Shown: one piece after another, positions 26,227-36,862 of the stretch
Position numbering within the stretch: the stretch's first letter is position 1
Layout: every line of letters starts with the position of its first letter
NCBI RefSeq assembly: GCF_015291885.1
Contig: NZ_CP036186.1
Location: 1,753,001-1,817,000, forward strand
From: Stutzerimonas stutzeri
GTDB taxonomy: Bacteria; Pseudomonadota; Gammaproteobacteria; Pseudomonadales; Pseudomonadaceae
Reading direction: 5' to 3'
Length of the DNA: 64,000 bases
Program-made: the position numbers and the translations under genes
The notes under the pieces: generated by a model
Databases searched by the model: none
Seen by the model: the letters and a program-made list of their open reading frames with translations, nothing else
Told to the model about the DNA's origin: nothing

Positions 26227-26260
26227 TCATCGCCCTAGCTATCGCGCACTGAAGTCAAGG

Positions 26261-26310
26261 CGCTGCTACCCGTTCCTAAAGGCAGCGGAGGCAGCGTCTT
26301 TTTTGTTTTT
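26261..26310 (+). terminator. Probable terminator after the SlyB-like gene
   Basis: CGCTGC (26261-26266) can pair with GCAGCG at 26282-26287 or 26291-26296, the second immediately before TCTTTTTTGTTTTT. The long T-rich tail is the main support. Confidence 0.6.
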
Positions 26311-26316
26311 GAAATA

Positions 26317-26354
26317 CATGAATTCATGACGCCGGCATCATCCATATGGATAAT
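26317..26354 (+). promoter_or_regulatory. Candidate promoter of the Mnh operon with two palindromic operators
   Basis: ATGACG (26326-26331), a 17-base spacer and GATAAT (26349-26354) form a sigma70-like promoter. Two perfect 12-bp palindromes overlap it: CATGAATTCATG (26317-26328) covers the -35 and ATCCATATGGAT (26340-26351) the -10. The gene begins 91 bp downstream. Confidence 0.4.
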
Positions 26355-26444
26355 CGGGCCGCACATTTTTGTGCTGTTTCAGGCAGTTGCTGTGCCTGCA
26401 AGGATAAGAATGCCTCCGAACAGGTGGCTTAAGGGGTCTCGTTC

Positions 26445-29237
26445 ATGGCGCTCGCGCTGATCATCGCTTTGCCATTTCTGGGCATATTCCTGCCTTTGTT
26501 GCTCGAGCGCTTCGGTCGTTCGGCCTGCGCATTTGGCGCCGGTGTGGCGCCACTGACGGCGCTGGTACTGTTGCTCTCCAAGCGAGCCGAAGTGTTCGCC
26601 GGCGAGACAGAGATCATCCATTACAGTTGGTTGCCGGAGCTGGGGCTGAATATCAGCCTGCGGCTCGATGGATTGGGTTTCCTGTTCGCTCTGTTGATAC
26701 TCGGTATTGGCCTGCTGGTCATTCTCTACGCGCGCTATTACCTGTCGAAGAAAGACCCGATGGGGCGCTTCTTCGGTTTTTTCCTGTTGTTCATGGGCGC
26801 CATGCTCGGCGTAGTGCTATCCGAAAACCTGCTGCTCATGCTCATGTTCTGGGAGCTGACGAGTCTGTCGTCGTTCCTGCTAATCGGTTATTGGAATCAC
26901 CGAGCCGATGCCCGCCAAGGTGCGCGCATGGCGCTGGCCATTACCGGTGGCGGCGGTCTGGCGCTGCTCGCCGGAATCTTGCTGATCGGGCATATCGTCG
27001 GCAGCTTCGAACTCACTACGGTGCTTGCGTCAGGCGATCTGATTCGTGCAAACGCCCTATACCCGTTGACGCTGATTCTCGTGCTGCTCGGCGTGTTCAC
27101 CAAGTCTGCGCAGTTTCCGTTCCACTTCTGGTTGCCCCAAGCGATGGCTGCGCCGACGCCTGTGTCGGCTTTCCTGCATTCGGCAACGATGGTCAAGGCC
27201 GGGGTATTCCTACTGGCCCGTCTGTATCCGGCGTTGGCGGATTCGGAGTGGTGGTTCTACCTGGTCAGCATGACGGGCCTGGCCACGCTGTTGCTGGGTG
27301 CCGTCATGGCGCTGTTCCAGCACGATCTCAAGGGTCTGCTTGCTTATTCAACGATCAGTCACCTGGGTTTGATCACTCTGCTGTTCGGTCTGGACTCGCG
27401 TCTGGCGGCCGTGGCGGCAATCTTCCACATCATCAATCACGCGACCTTCAAAGCTTCGCTATTTATGGCCGCCGGGATCATCGACCACGAGACCGGCACC
27501 CGCGATATGCGACGGATAAATGGCATGTGGAAGTACATGCCGCACACCGCGGCGCTGGCCATGGTGGCGTCCCTGGCCATGGCTGGTGTGCCTCTGCTCA
27601 ACGGCTTCCTGAGCAAGGAGATGTTCTTCGCCGAGACGCTCGACCAGCATCTGCTTGGCAGTTTCTACTGGACGATTCCCGCAGCGGCGACGCTGGCCGG
27701 CGCGTTTTCGGTGGCTTATTCGCTCCGCTTCGTCCATGACGTGTTCTTCAACGGCGAACCGATCGATCTACCGAAGTACCCACCGCACGAGCCGGCGCGC
27801 TACATGAAGATCCCGGTGGAGATCCTCGTGTTGCTGTGCCTGCTTGTGGGCATGCTGCCAGCGCTTACCGTAGGCCCGTTGCTTGCTGCGGCGGTATCAG
27901 GAACGCTGAATGGCAGCGTGCCTGAGTACAGTCTGGCCATCTGGCATGGGTTCAATCTGCCATTGGCCATGAGTCTGGTCGCGCTGGTCGGTGGCATCCT
28001 GATTTACTCGATGCGCAAATGGGCGTTCCGCTGGTACGAGGGCTTGCCCTCGGTCGACTCGCTGGAGGTATTCGAGCGGATCATGGGTGGCCTTACCCTT
28101 GGCGCGCGGTTCATTACCGGCCTGCTGGAGAACGGCTCGCTGCAACGCTACATCGCGTTGATGCTCATTAGCACGCTAGTGCTGGTGGTCTTTGCGCTGA
28201 CGCCGCTGGAAACGCTGCACGGCCCGGTTGCGTTGACGCCGCTGGATGGCATCACTGTTGCTGGTATGGTGATTCTCGCGCTCACGTCGCTGCTTACCGT
28301 GCTGTTCCATCGTCGGCGTCTGGTGGCGCTCATCGTGCTTAGCGTAGTCGGGCTAATGGTCGCACTGGCATTTGCTCGCTATTCGGCTCCTGATCTCGCG
28401 CTGACACAGCTATCGGTAGAGGTCGTGACGATCATTCTGCTGATCCTTGCGCTGTTCTTCATGCCGGACCGAACGCCGGCCGAGTCGAGTAGTTTGCGGG
28501 GGTTCCGCGATTTCCTGCTCGCTGGAGGGTGCGGCACCATGGTTGCTCTACTCGCCTATACGGTACTTACTCGCCCGTATGACAGCATTGCCACGTACTT
28601 CCTTGAGAACAGTGTCTCCGGCGGTGGTGGCACTAACGTCGTGAACGTGATCCTGGTGGACTTCCGCGGCTTCGACACTCTGGGTGAAATCGCGGTGCTG
28701 GCCATTGCCGGCGTAGGCATCTACGGCCTGCTCAACGGCCTGCGACTGCCTCACCCGATTCGCGACCCTGGTGGCCGGCTCTGGTCCGTAGACAAGCATC
28801 CGATGGTGTTGGATGCGCTAGCGCGCGCATTGCTGCCGATGGCGTTGCTGATATCTGCATTCATTTTCCTTCGTGGGCACAACCTGCCAGGCGGTGGCTT
28901 CATCGCTGGCCTCATTACCGCCGTTGCGCTGATTCTGCAATACATCGCTCACGGCGTTAGCTGGGCACAGGCGCGGCAGCCTCTCAGCTATCACTCATTG
29001 TGCGGTGCCGGCCTGCTTATTGCGGGCGCGACCGGGCTGGGTAGTTTGCTGTTCGGTCACTCGTTCCTGACGTCCGCATTCGACCATTTCCATTTGCCGC
29101 TCATTGGTGAGTTCGAGTTGGCCACTGCAATGCTGTTCGATCTGGGGGTTTATCTGGTGGTGGTAGGGGCGACATTGCTGATCCTTTCCAATATAGGCCA
29201 GGTCCGGCAGGACGATTCCAACATGGAGGTGCTGTAA
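26445..29237 (+). CDS. mnhA: Na+(K+)/H+ antiporter subunit A, fused A+B form
   Basis: This 930-residue membrane protein has an N-terminal NuoL-like domain ([32 protein letters not shown], the conserved Lys/His proton path) followed by the MnhB-like C-terminal domain ([17 protein letters not shown]). In pseudomonads the A and B subunits are fused, giving a six-gene operon called sha in P. aeruginosa. It works with subunits C to G as a secondary antiporter exporting Na+ or K+ for H+, in pH and salt tolerance. The stop overlaps the mnhC start by one base. Confidence 0.95.
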   Translation: MALALIIALPFLGIFLPLLLERFGRSACAFGAGVAPLTALVLLLSKRAEVFAGETEIIHYSWLPELGLNISLRLDGLGFLFALLILGIGLLVILYARYYLSKKDPMGRFFGFFLLFMGAMLGVVLSENLLLMLMFWELTSLSSFLLIGYWNHRADARQGARMALAITGGGGLALLAGILLIGHIVGSFELTTVLASGDLIRANALYPLTLILVLLGVFTKSAQFPFHFWLPQAMAAPTPVSAFLHSATMVKAGVFLLARLYPALADSEWWFYLVSMTGLATLLLGAVMALFQHDLKGLLAYSTISHLGLITLLFGLDSRLAAVAAIFHIINHATFKASLFMAAGIIDHETGTRDMRRINGMWKYMPHTAALAMVASLAMAGVPLLNGFLSKEMFFAETLDQHLLGSFYWTIPAAATLAGAFSVAYSLRFVHDVFFNGEPIDLPKYPPHEPARYMKIPVEILVLLCLLVGMLPALTVGPLLAAAVSGTLNGSVPEYSLAIWHGFNLPLAMSLVALVGGILIYSMRKWAFRWYEGLPSVDSLEVFERIMGGLTLGARFITGLLENGSLQRYIALMLISTLVLVVFALTPLETLHGPVALTPLDGITVAGMVILALTSLLTVLFHRRRLVALIVLSVVGLMVALAFARYSAPDLALTQLSVEVVTIILLILALFFMPDRTPAESSSLRGFRDFLLAGGCGTMVALLAYTVLTRPYDSIATYFLENSVSGGGGTNVVNVILVDFRGFDTLGEIAVLAIAGVGIYGLLNGLRLPHPIRDPGGRLWSVDKHPMVLDALARALLPMALLISAFIFLRGHNLPGGGFIAGLITAVALILQYIAHGVSWAQARQPLSYHSLCGAGLLIAGATGLGSLLFGHSFLTSAFDHFHLPLIGEFELATAMLFDLGVYLVVVGATLLILSNIGQVRQDDSNMEVL

Positions 29238-29566
29238 TGGAGGCGGTGTTTGCAATTACGCTCGGGATCATGACGGCGAGCGGCGTCTATCTACTGTTGC
29301 GCGCTCGGATTTTTCCGGTGGTGATGGGCCTCACGCTGATCTCCTATGCGGTCAACTTGTTTATCTTTTCCATGGGACGACTGGCTACGGGTGCGCCGGC
29401 GGTAATTGGCAAGAGTGCCGAGTATGGAGATCCGCTGCCCCAAGCTCTGGTGCTGACCGCGATTGTCATCGGCTTCGCCATGACGGCGTTTGTGGTGGTA
29501 TTGGCGCTGCGCAGCATTGGTGAGTTGCGCACCGACCATGTCGATGGGCAGGAGCCGCGCGAATGA
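29237..29566 (+). CDS. mnhC: Na+(K+)/H+ antiporter subunit C
   Basis: This 109-residue NuoK-like protein has three membrane segments. LLLRARIFPVVMGLTLISYAVNL and DPLPQALVLTAIVIGFA are the conserved segments, with Asp and Glu-bearing positions in NuoK-like families. It is the third component of the antiporter membrane arm (A and B are fused). Its ATG overlaps the mnhA stop and its stop overlaps the mnhD start by four bases, so these subunits are translationally coupled. Confidence 0.95.
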   Translation: MEAVFAITLGIMTASGVYLLLRARIFPVVMGLTLISYAVNLFIFSMGRLATGAPAVIGKSAEYGDPLPQALVLTAIVIGFAMTAFVVVLALRSIGELRTDHVDGQEPRE

Positions 29567-31062
29567 ACCATGCGTTGATCCTCCCACTTTTGGTGCCCTT
29601 GTTCGTGGGTGCGCTGTTGTTGCTTGGGCACCGTATGGGCAAACCCACCAAGCGCATACTTTCGTTAGCGGCTACCTGGGCACTGGTTCCTATTGCGATC
29701 TGGCTATTGCTGCTCGCCGATGATGGTCAGCTGCGTATCTATGCTCTGGGCAGCTGGCAGCCACCTTTCGGCATCATCCTCATGCTCGATCGGTTGAGTG
29801 CACTGATGCTCCTGGTGACGGCCGTCCTGGCAGGTTTCGCGGCGCTGTACGCCTGTCGAGGCGATGACGAGCGGGGCCCTAACTTCCACGCGCTATATCA
29901 GTTTCAGTTGCTTGGCATCAACGGCGCTTTTCTTACCGGCGATCTGTTCAACCTGTTCGTTTTCTTCGAGATCCTGCTGATCTCCTCATACGCCCTGCTG
30001 CTGCATGGGCATGGGCAGAGAAGGGTGCGTTCGGGTATGCACTACGTCGTGTTGAACCTGCTCGGCTCATCGTTATTCCTGATCGGTGTCAGCATGCTCT
30101 ACGGCCTATTGGGCACGTTGAACATTGCTGATATGGCTGCTCGGGTGAGTGCTGCCGACCCGGCTGACGCGCCGCTGCTCGCTGCCGCTGGTTACCTGCT
30201 GCTGGTTGTCTTCGCTCTTAAGGGGGCGATTCTGCCACTCTACTTCTGGCTGCCCCGGGCCTACGCATCGGCCACGGCACCAGTTGCCGCGCTGTTCGCC
30301 ATCATGACCAAGGTCGGGCTGTATGCAATCGTCCGGGTATTTACGCTGGTATTTGGCAGTGAAGCGGGAGAGCTAAGCAACATGGTCGAGTTCTGGCTCT
30401 GGCCACTGGCTTTGCTGACCCTGGGCGCCGCTGTGCTGGGTGCGCTGGCTGCGCGTAACCTGCAGGTACTGCTGGCCTACCTGGTCGTGGTATCAGTGGG
30501 TACGCTGCTGGCTGGCATAGCGCTAGGCACCGAAGTAGGACTGGCCGCGGCGCTGTATTACCTAGTGCATAGCACGTTGGTTGCGGGGGGGCTTTTCCTG
30601 CTGGCAGATCTGATTGCTCGCCAGCGTGGCGATCTCGGTACCGACCTGATTTCCGCACCCGCGTTGCGGCAGCCGCTGCTGCTCGGAACGCTGTTCTTTG
30701 TTGGGGCAATTTCAGTTGCCGGCTTACCCCCGTTCTCCGGTTTTCTCGGCAAGGTAATGCTGTTGCGTGCCATCGAGCTGGGTCCTGAGGCGATAGCGCT
30801 GTGGGCTGTAGTATTAGTAGGTGGATTAGGCATGCTGATTGCGCTGAGTCGCGCTGGCAGCCTGGTGTTCTGGCGTTCCGCTTCGGAAGCGACAGGGCAG
30901 ACAGCCGACCCGATTCGTGTCCTCGCGACGGTTGGCCTGCTGCTCGGGAGTGTCGTGCTGGTGGCTGCCGCCGGTCCTTTGCAGGCATTCATGCAGGCTA
31001 CTGCTGCGCAGTTGCTGGATATCGCACCCTATCTGCAGATTATTCACGGAGGTGCGGCATGA
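29563..31062 (+). CDS. mnhD: Na+(K+)/H+ antiporter subunit D
   Basis: This 499-residue NuoN-like protein has about 13-14 membrane segments. The conserved proton-translocating features are LKGAILPLYFWLPRAYASAT and VFFEILLISSYALLLHGHG. It pairs with subunit A to form the antiport module. The stop TGA overlaps the mnhE start (ATGA at 31059-31062). Confidence 0.95.
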   Translation: MNHALILPLLVPLFVGALLLLGHRMGKPTKRILSLAATWALVPIAIWLLLLADDGQLRIYALGSWQPPFGIILMLDRLSALMLLVTAVLAGFAALYACRGDDERGPNFHALYQFQLLGINGAFLTGDLFNLFVFFEILLISSYALLLHGHGQRRVRSGMHYVVLNLLGSSLFLIGVSMLYGLLGTLNIADMAARVSAADPADAPLLAAAGYLLLVVFALKGAILPLYFWLPRAYASATAPVAALFAIMTKVGLYAIVRVFTLVFGSEAGELSNMVEFWLWPLALLTLGAAVLGALAARNLQVLLAYLVVVSVGTLLAGIALGTEVGLAAALYYLVHSTLVAGGLFLLADLIARQRGDLGTDLISAPALRQPLLLGTLFFVGAISVAGLPPFSGFLGKVMLLRAIELGPEAIALWAVVLVGGLGMLIALSRAGSLVFWRSASEATGQTADPIRVLATVGLLLGSVVLVAAAGPLQAFMQATAAQLLDIAPYLQIIHGGAA

Positions 31063-31559
31063 GGGCGCGTTGGTTACCGAGTCCTGCGCTGACAGTGTTC
31101 CTGGCGCTGCTTTGGCTGTTGCTTCATAACACGCTCAGTTTCGGACAGGTTCTGCTCGGGCTTTTCCTTGGCTGGGGCATTCCGCTTCTTGTTCGCGGCT
31201 TCCTCATCGAGGTACCGCGCATACGTAAGCCGCTTAAGCTCTGCCTGTTCACGCTCAAAGTGATCTATGACATCGTCGTGGCCAATGTGCAGGTCGCCAA
31301 GCTGGTGCTTGGGCCTAAGAAGAGCCTGCGGCCAGCATTCATCGAGGTGCCCATGGCGATCGAGAACGAGTTCGCCCTGGCGACTCTCACAAGCATCATC
31401 TCGCTGACGCCTGGCACGGTGTCAGCCTGCCTGAGTCAGGATCGCCGAATGCTGATGGTGCATGCGCTGGATGCGCCAGATGTTGATGCGCTGATCGCTG
31501 ACGTCAAACGTAATTATGAAGCGCCGCTGTTGGAGATCTTCGAATGCTCGCCTACGTGA
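31059..31559 (+). CDS. mnhE: Na+(K+)/H+ antiporter subunit E
   Basis: This 166-residue protein has two to three N-terminal membrane segments and a C-terminal cytoplasmic domain with the conserved TSIISLTPGTVSACL. The frame is open further upstream inside mnhD; the ATG at 31059 follows GGAGG and overlaps the mnhD stop. It overlaps mnhF by 16 bases. MnhE is specific to these antiporters and stabilises the complex. Confidence 0.94.
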   Translation: MRARWLPSPALTVFLALLWLLLHNTLSFGQVLLGLFLGWGIPLLVRGFLIEVPRIRKPLKLCLFTLKVIYDIVVANVQVAKLVLGPKKSLRPAFIEVPMAIENEFALATLTSIISLTPGTVSACLSQDRRMLMVHALDAPDVDALIADVKRNYEAPLLEIFECSPT

Positions 31560-31813
31560 TTCCGCTCTGCATGGCCGTGCTCGGGGTGGCGGCTGTGTTG
31601 AACGTCGTGCGCCTGGTCCAGGGGCCGGACATGCCTGATCGAGTGCTCGCGCTCGATACGCTGTACATCAATGCGCTCGCCCTCATCGTGTTGTTCGGCA
31701 TATGGCTCGCCTCGGATTTGTTTTTCGAGGCTGCATTGCTGATTGCCGTTATGGGCTTCGTCAGTACCGTGGCAGTGGGCAAGCACCTTCTGCATGGTGA
31801 CATCATCGATTGA
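31544..31813 (+). CDS. mnhF: Na+(K+)/H+ antiporter subunit F
   Basis: This 89-residue protein has three membrane helices. GPDMPDRVLALDTL is the family motif with two conserved acidic residues between helices 1 and 2. It lies between mnhE (16-base overlap) and mnhG (9-base gap). Confidence 0.94.
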   Translation: MLAYVIPLCMAVLGVAAVLNVVRLVQGPDMPDRVLALDTLYINALALIVLFGIWLASDLFFEAALLIAVMGFVSTVAVGKHLLHGDIID

Positions 31814-31822
31814 GGGGCTAAC

Positions 31823-32152
31823 ATGCCATTTTGGATTGAAGTGCTTGTAAGCGTGTTCCTGATCATCGGTAGTCTGTTCGCCCTGATTGGAGCGATCGGA
31901 CTCTACCGGCTGCCGGATTTCTACACGCGTCTGCACGGCCCGACCAAGGCGACGACGCTCGGTGTAGGCGGCATCGTCATTGCTTCGATGATCTTCTTCA
32001 GTACCCGAAACGGCGGTCTGAGCCTGCACGAGCTGCTGATCACGCTATTCCTCTTCCTCACGGCGCCGGTCAGTGCGCACATACTCGCCAAGGCCGCCAT
32101 GCAACAAAAGCTGCCAGCTGTCGAGCAGACCCAGGGCAAGCCCTGGGATTGA
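31823..32152 (+). CDS. mnhG: Na+(K+)/H+ antiporter subunit G
   Basis: This 109-residue subunit has three membrane segments. IGLYRLPDFYTRLHGPTKATTLG is the MnhG/PhaG motif. It is the last gene of the operon and is convergent with glnD, 43 bp away, with a hairpin between the two. Confidence 0.94.
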   Translation: MPFWIEVLVSVFLIIGSLFALIGAIGLYRLPDFYTRLHGPTKATTLGVGGIVIASMIFFSTRNGGLSLHELLITLFLFLTAPVSAHILAKAAMQQKLPAVEQTQGKPWD

Positions 32153-32155
32153 GCC

Positions 32156-32187
32156 CCTGCCCGCTGCGTTGGCGCGCAACGGGCAGG
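32156..32187. terminator. Hairpin between mnhG and glnD
   Basis: CCTGCCCG (32156-32163) and CGGGCAGG (32180-32187) pair perfectly. The interior also pairs TGCG (32165-32168) with CGCA (32175-32178). No T-tract follows on either strand. Confidence 0.45.
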
Positions 32188-32195
32188 ACCAGGCG

Positions 32196-34898
32196 TCAGA
32201 TGAGGATGCTGCTCGGTGAGGGCAGCTGCTCATTCTCCTGTTGCAGTTCCTTGACCAGCGCCTGTTGCAGGCGCAGGCAGAATTGCGGATCGGAGAGCGG
32301 CTGGTTGTGAGCATCGGTCACGAAGAAGACGTCTTCTACTCGCTCGCCGAGCGTCGCGATCTTCGCGTTCTGTACCGATAGGTCGAAGTCCAGAAAAAGC
32401 TGACCTACGCGGGCCAGTAGCCCAGGCCGATCCGGTGCAATGATCTCCAGAATGGTTTGTGGTCGCTGGGTATCGTTGTGAATCGTGACCTGTGGCGGGA
32501 ACGCAAAGTGTTTGAGCTGCCGAGGCACACGGCGCTGGATGATATTCAAGTAGTCGTCCGGATTGCGCAGTGCAGTAATTAGGCCTCTGCGAATTTCCTC
32601 TATACGTTCGGGGTTATTGCCGATAGGGCTACCATCGACGTCCAGCACGATGTAGGTGTCCAGGGTGAACTGGCTGCTGGATGTAAGAATGCGCGCGTCA
32701 TGAATGTTTAGATTCAGCTGATCCATGGCGGCCACCGTTACCGCAAAGAAATCGTGCTGGTCTGGTGCGTAGATGAATATCTGGGTACCGCCCTCGAACT
32801 CCCGCTGCGTGGTTTCCTTGATCAGTACCAGCGGTCCGCCATTGGCCGGATGCTCGATGATCGCGTCGGTATGCCAGGCGACATCGGTCGCGGTATGCCG
32901 CAGAAAATAGTCGTCGCCCAGTTGCGCCCAGAGCTGCTCGGCGTCGTCCGGATCGGTGCCGTGGCGGACCAGATCATCGAGCGCGGCGCGTTGGGTCTGG
33001 CGGATCTGCTCCTCGCGTCCCAGGGGGTTTTCCAGTCCGCGTTTCAACGCCCGCTTGGTTTCGGTGTATAGCTGCCGCAACAGGCTCGCGCGCCAGGAAT
33101 TCCACAGTGTCGGGTTGGTGGCGTTGATGTCTGCGACCGTGAGTACGTAGAGGTAGTCCAGATGAGTTTCGTCGCCAACCAGTTGGGCGAAATCGTTTAT
33201 CACTTGTGGGTCGGATAAATCCTTGCGCTGGGCTGTGGTGGACATGACCAAATGGTTTTCCACAAGCCAGACCACCAGTCGAGTGTCCCAGGCCGGCAAC
33301 TTGTGTCGGCTACAGAATTGCTCGGCATCGACCGCGCCCAGCTCTGAATGGTCGCCACCACGCCCTTTGGCGATGTCGTGGTAGAGCCCGGCGATGTAAA
33401 TCAGCTCGGGCTTGGGCAGCTTTTCCACCAGCTTGCTGGCCAGCGGGTACTTCTCGGCAACACCCGGTTTGGTCAGTTTGCGCAAGTATTTGATGACGTT
33501 CAGGGTGTGCGCATCGACCGTATATATATGAAAGAGGTCATGCTGCATCTGGCCCACGATATGGCCGAACTCAGGAAGATAGCGACCGAGGATGCCGTAG
33601 CGGTTCATTCGCCGCAGGTTGCGGTGGATGCCTTCCTTGCACTTGAACAGCTCGATAAACAGGCTGGTGTTGCGCAGGTCCTGGCGGAAGGCGTCGTCGA
33701 TCAGATAGCGATGGTCGCGTAGCAGGCGGATCGTGTCGGATCGCACACCCTGGATGTCGGGGTGCTGGGCAAGCAGTACGAAGGTTTCCAGGATGGCGAA
33801 CGGAGTGCGCTTGAATATCGCCGGGCTGGTGACCTCCAGATAGCCGTCACGTACCTGGAATCGGCTGTTGAGCGGCACAGTAGGCGCAGATTCGCCTTCC
33901 CACAGGATGACTTCAGCGAAATGCTGGCCGACGAGGTCGCTGAGTTCGGCAATGCTCATGACCACCCGGTAGTATTTCTGCATGAAGCGTTCGATGGCCA
34001 GTTTGGCGTCGTTGTCTTCGTAGCCCAGCATTGCAGCCAGACTTCGTTGATGGTCGAACAGCAGGCGGTCCTCAGCGCGACCGGCGAGCATATGCAGGCC
34101 ATAGCGCACCTTCCAGATGAACTCCTGCGAAGCTGTCAGCAGGCTGTGTTCCCCTTCGGTGAGGAAACCCTGATCGACCATCGCTTGCAGGTTCAGCGTG
34201 CCGAACTCCCGCCGTGCAATCCACAGAATGGTCTGGATGTCGCGCAGTCCCCCAGGAGAGCCCTTCACGTTAGGCTCCAGGTTGTACTCGGTGTTGTTGT
34301 ACTTGGCGTGCCTAGCGCGCTGTTCGTTGCGCTTAGCCAGGAAAAACTCTTTGCTAGGCCACATTTCCTGCGCGCTGGTGACCCGCAACATGGCTTGGCG
34401 TAGTCGTTCAGGACCGGCAATGGTCCTGCTTTCCATGAGGTTGGTAATGACCGTCAGATCGGCGCGCGCTTCTTCGGCGCATTCCGCCACCGACCGCACC
34501 GCCTGGCCGACTTCCAGTCCGATATCCCAGAGCAGGGTGAGAAAGCCTTCGATGGCGTTGCGGAAGATTTCCTGGTCGTTGTCATCGAGCAGGATCAGCA
34601 GATCGATGTCGGAGTAGGGGTGCAATTCACCCCGGCCATAGCCGCCTACCGCAACCAGGGCAATATCGGCACCTTTGTACCAGTCGAAGCGATCCCAGGC
34701 CGAGCACAGTATCTGATCGACGAACCAGGCTCTGTCCTGGATCAGTTGCCGAATATTGCGGCCACTTTTGAAACGCTCATCCAGCACCTGCCGCGCCTGG
34801 CGTATGGCCTTCTTGTATGCGGCGATGGGGCTGGCCTTGAGTGCCAGCTCCGCTTGAAACTGGCTGCGATCAAACAGCTCCGGGTCAACCTGGGGCAT
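32196..34898 (-). CDS. glnD: Bifunctional uridylyltransferase/uridylyl-removing enzyme GlnD
   Basis: This 900-residue nitrogen sensor uridylylates and deuridylylates PII proteins according to glutamine level. The N-terminal nucleotidyltransferase domain has [21 protein letters not shown] (Gly-Gly, Asp-x-Asp), an HD domain follows with [17 protein letters not shown], and two C-terminal ACT domains ([16 protein letters not shown]) bind glutamine. GGAGG precedes the ATG. It is 36 bp downstream of map on the same strand. Confidence 0.97.
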   Translation of the reverse strand: MPQVDPELFDRSQFQAELALKASPIAAYKKAIRQARQVLDERFKSGRNIRQLIQDRAWFVDQILCSAWDRFDWYKGADIALVAVGGYGRGELHPYSDIDLLILLDDNDQEIFRNAIEGFLTLLWDIGLEVGQAVRSVAECAEEARADLTVITNLMESRTIAGPERLRQAMLRVTSAQEMWPSKEFFLAKRNEQRARHAKYNNTEYNLEPNVKGSPGGLRDIQTILWIARREFGTLNLQAMVDQGFLTEGEHSLLTASQEFIWKVRYGLHMLAGRAEDRLLFDHQRSLAAMLGYEDNDAKLAIERFMQKYYRVVMSIAELSDLVGQHFAEVILWEGESAPTVPLNSRFQVRDGYLEVTSPAIFKRTPFAILETFVLLAQHPDIQGVRSDTIRLLRDHRYLIDDAFRQDLRNTSLFIELFKCKEGIHRNLRRMNRYGILGRYLPEFGHIVGQMQHDLFHIYTVDAHTLNVIKYLRKLTKPGVAEKYPLASKLVEKLPKPELIYIAGLYHDIAKGRGGDHSELGAVDAEQFCSRHKLPAWDTRLVVWLVENHLVMSTTAQRKDLSDPQVINDFAQLVGDETHLDYLYVLTVADINATNPTLWNSWRASLLRQLYTETKRALKRGLENPLGREEQIRQTQRAALDDLVRHGTDPDDAEQLWAQLGDDYFLRHTATDVAWHTDAIIEHPANGGPLVLIKETTQREFEGGTQIFIYAPDQHDFFAVTVAAMDQLNLNIHDARILTSSSQFTLDTYIVLDVDGSPIGNNPERIEEIRRGLITALRNPDDYLNIIQRRVPRQLKHFAFPPQVTIHNDTQRPQTILEIIAPDRPGLLARVGQLFLDFDLSVQNAKIATLGERVEDVFFVTDAHNQPLSDPQFCLRLQQALVKELQQENEQLPSPSSILI

Positions 34899-34934
34899 GC
34901 GAACGTCCTCCCATGGTACTGCGGCTGGGGAATC

Positions 34935-35717
34935 TCAGGCAGAAGTGCGGGCGATGGTGTCGTCGCTACGCAGCGTGAATATCTCGTAACCATCTGCGGT
35001 AACCAGAATGGTGTGCTCCCACTGGGCAGAAAGCTTGCGGTCCTTGGTTATTGCAGTCCAGCCGTCACCCAGCAGGCGAGTTTCCGAGCGGCCTTGGTTG
35101 ATCATCGGTTCGATGGTAAAGGTCATGCCTTCCTTGAGCTCCAGGCCGGTGCCGGCGCGTCCGTAATGCAGAACTTGCGGCTCTTCGTGGAAGACCTTGC
35201 CGATGCCGTGGCCGCAGTATTCACGCACGACGGAAAAACCATTTTTTTCTGCGTGCTTCTGGATCACTTCACCGATATCCCCGAGGCGTGTTCCGGGGCG
35301 AACCAGCTCGATGCCTTTATATAGGCATTCCTGGGTGACCTGGCAGAGTCGCTCGGCCCACTCCGGCGCTTTACCCACCATGAACATTTTGCTCGTGTCA
35401 CCGTGATAACCGTCCTTGATCACGGTGATGTCGATGTTGAGGATATCTCCATCCTTCAGTGGCTTGTCGTTGGGGATGCCGTGGCAGACGACGTGATTGA
35501 TCGAGGTACAGATGGACTTGGGGAAGCCCTTGTAATTCAGTGGTGCGGGAATGGCCTGCTGAACATTGACAATATGGTCGTGGCAGAGGCTGTTGAGCTC
35601 CTCGGTGGTGACGCCCGGTTTGACGTGCTCGCCGATCATCTCGAGTACCTCGGCGGCGAGGCGCCCGGCGATGCGCATCTTTTCGATATCTTCGGGCGTC
35701 TTGATGGTAACTGTCAT
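34935..35717 (-). CDS. map: Methionine aminopeptidase type I
   Basis: This 260-residue metalloenzyme removes the initiator methionine from nascent proteins. The metal-binding residues are recognisable in [19 protein letters not shown], in [13 protein letters not shown], and in the C-terminal EHTILVT segment. AAAGAGG precedes the ATG. It is divergent from rpsB with 277 bp between, the conserved pairing of map with rpsB-tsf. glnD follows closely and may be cotranscribed. Confidence 0.97.
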   Translation of the reverse strand: MTVTIKTPEDIEKMRIAGRLAAEVLEMIGEHVKPGVTTEELNSLCHDHIVNVQQAIPAPLNYKGFPKSICTSINHVVCHGIPNDKPLKDGDILNIDITVIKDGYHGDTSKMFMVGKAPEWAERLCQVTQECLYKGIELVRPGTRLGDIGEVIQKHAEKNGFSVVREYCGHGIGKVFHEEPQVLHYGRAGTGLELKEGMTFTIEPMINQGRSETRLLGDGWTAITKDRKLSAQWEHTILVTADGYEIFTLRSDDTIARTSA

Positions 35718-35856
35718 GCAAACCTCTTTAATACGCCCACAGGCGAAGGCAAGAACGGAAAGCGCCGATGATAAACCAAAGCACCTACTGCCTACAGGTC
35801 AGGGCCGGAGCGAGTCGCAGTGGGTGCTCAAATCAGTAGCCTCTCGATCCTCGTTA

Positions 35857-35865
35857 TGCTATAAA
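35857..35865 (+). promoter_or_regulatory. Extended -10 promoter of rpsB
   Basis: TGCTATAAA combines a TG extension (35857-35858) with TATAAA (35860-35865). The -35 region is poor. A start near 35872 would give a leader of about 120 bases. Confidence 0.55.
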
Positions 35866-35871
35866 ACGCGC

Positions 35872-35994
35872 CGCTCAGCGGGGAGACCCGTTGCGCCTAA
35901 CCCCACACACGTGTCGACACGGTATCCTGGGTGCTCGCAAGAGTTGGATATCGGGACGCGTGGAGGCCTAACCCGACTTATTCGAGGACTTAAC
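35872..35994 (+). promoter_or_regulatory. rpsB 5' leader, probable S2 autoregulatory region
   Basis: This stretch runs from the expected transcript start to the rpsB ATG. It begins with a small hairpin (CCGC/GCGG around 35871-35881), contains GGGAGACCC-like and GTGGAGG segments and ends with GAGGA before the ATG. In gammaproteobacteria the rpsB leader is the conserved site where ribosomal protein S2 represses rpsB-tsf. I infer the same here; I have not folded it. Confidence 0.45.
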
Positions 35995-36735
35995 ATGTCT
36001 CAAGTCACTATGCGCGATATGCTGAAGGCCGGTGTGCACTTCGGCCACCAGACCCGTTACTGGAACCCGAAAATGGATAAGTACATTTTCGGCGCGCGCA
36101 ACAAGATCCACATCATCAATCTGGAAAAAACCCTGCCGATGTTCAACGACGCGCTGCGTTTCGTTGAAAAGCTGGCTGCAGGCAAGAACAAGATTCTGTT
36201 CGTCGGCACCAAGCGTTCCGCTGGCAAGATCGTTCGCGAAGAAGCTGCTCGTTGCGGCTCGCCGTACGTCGATCATCGCTGGTTGGGCGGCATGCTGACC
36301 AACTACAAGACCATCCGCGCTTCCATCAAGCGTCTGCGTGAGCTGGAAGTGCAGTCCCAGGACGGCACTTTCGACAAGCTGACCAAGAAAGAAGCCCTGA
36401 TGCGCACCCGCGATCTGGAAAAGCTTGATCGCAGCCTGGGTGGTATCAAGGATATGGGCGGCCTGCCGGACGCCATGTTTGTAGTCGACGTCGATCACGA
36501 GCGCATCGCCATCTCCGAAGCCAACAAGCTGGGTATCCCGGTTATCGGCATTGTCGACACCAACAGCAGCCCGGAAGGTGTCGACTACATCATTCCTGGT
36601 AATGATGACGCCATCCGTGCCGTGCAACTCTACCTCGGCTCCATGGCTGATGCTGTTCTGCGCGGTCGCCAGAATGGTGCCGGTGGCGCTGACGAGTTCG
36701 TCGAAGAAGTCGTTGCCGAAGCGGCTCAGGGCTGA
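35995..36735 (+). CDS. rpsB: 30S ribosomal protein S2
   Basis: This 246-residue protein begins [19 protein letters not shown], with [16 protein letters not shown] and [11 protein letters not shown] as S2 signatures. The upstream open frame (to 35566) is a shadow; the ATG at 35995 follows GAGGA. It is the head of rpsB-tsf, with a terminator hairpin between the genes. Acidic C-terminal tail [11 protein letters not shown] is usual in Pseudomonas. Confidence 0.99.
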   Translation: MSQVTMRDMLKAGVHFGHQTRYWNPKMDKYIFGARNKIHIINLEKTLPMFNDALRFVEKLAAGKNKILFVGTKRSAGKIVREEAARCGSPYVDHRWLGGMLTNYKTIRASIKRLRELEVQSQDGTFDKLTKKEALMRTRDLEKLDRSLGGIKDMGGLPDAMFVVDVDHERIAISEANKLGIPVIGIVDTNSSPEGVDYIIPGNDDAIRAVQLYLGSMADAVLRGRQNGAGGADEFVEEVVAEAAQG

Positions 36736-36768
36736 GTCCGGCGCACTGCAGCGTGATACCCGATGAAC

Positions 36769-36793
36769 AAAAAGGGGGCTAGGCCCCCTTTTT
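36769..36793 (+). terminator. Terminator between rpsB and tsf
   Basis: A stem of AAAAAGGGGGC and GCCCCCTTTTT with a 3-base loop (36780-36782) ends in a T-tract. It is a strong intrinsic terminator in an operon, so it probably limits readthrough so that tsf is made at lower levels than rpsB. Confidence 0.9.
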
Positions 36794-36862
36794 GTCTCTT
36801 GCGAATTGATCGCCCGAGTCTTGGGCGAGTGGTTTAGAAACCAAATCGAGAGGATTCCCAAC

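Noticed and set aside
26627..27739. 370-codon plus frame inside mnhA
   Set aside because: Arg-rich, in another frame of a clear membrane protein gene.
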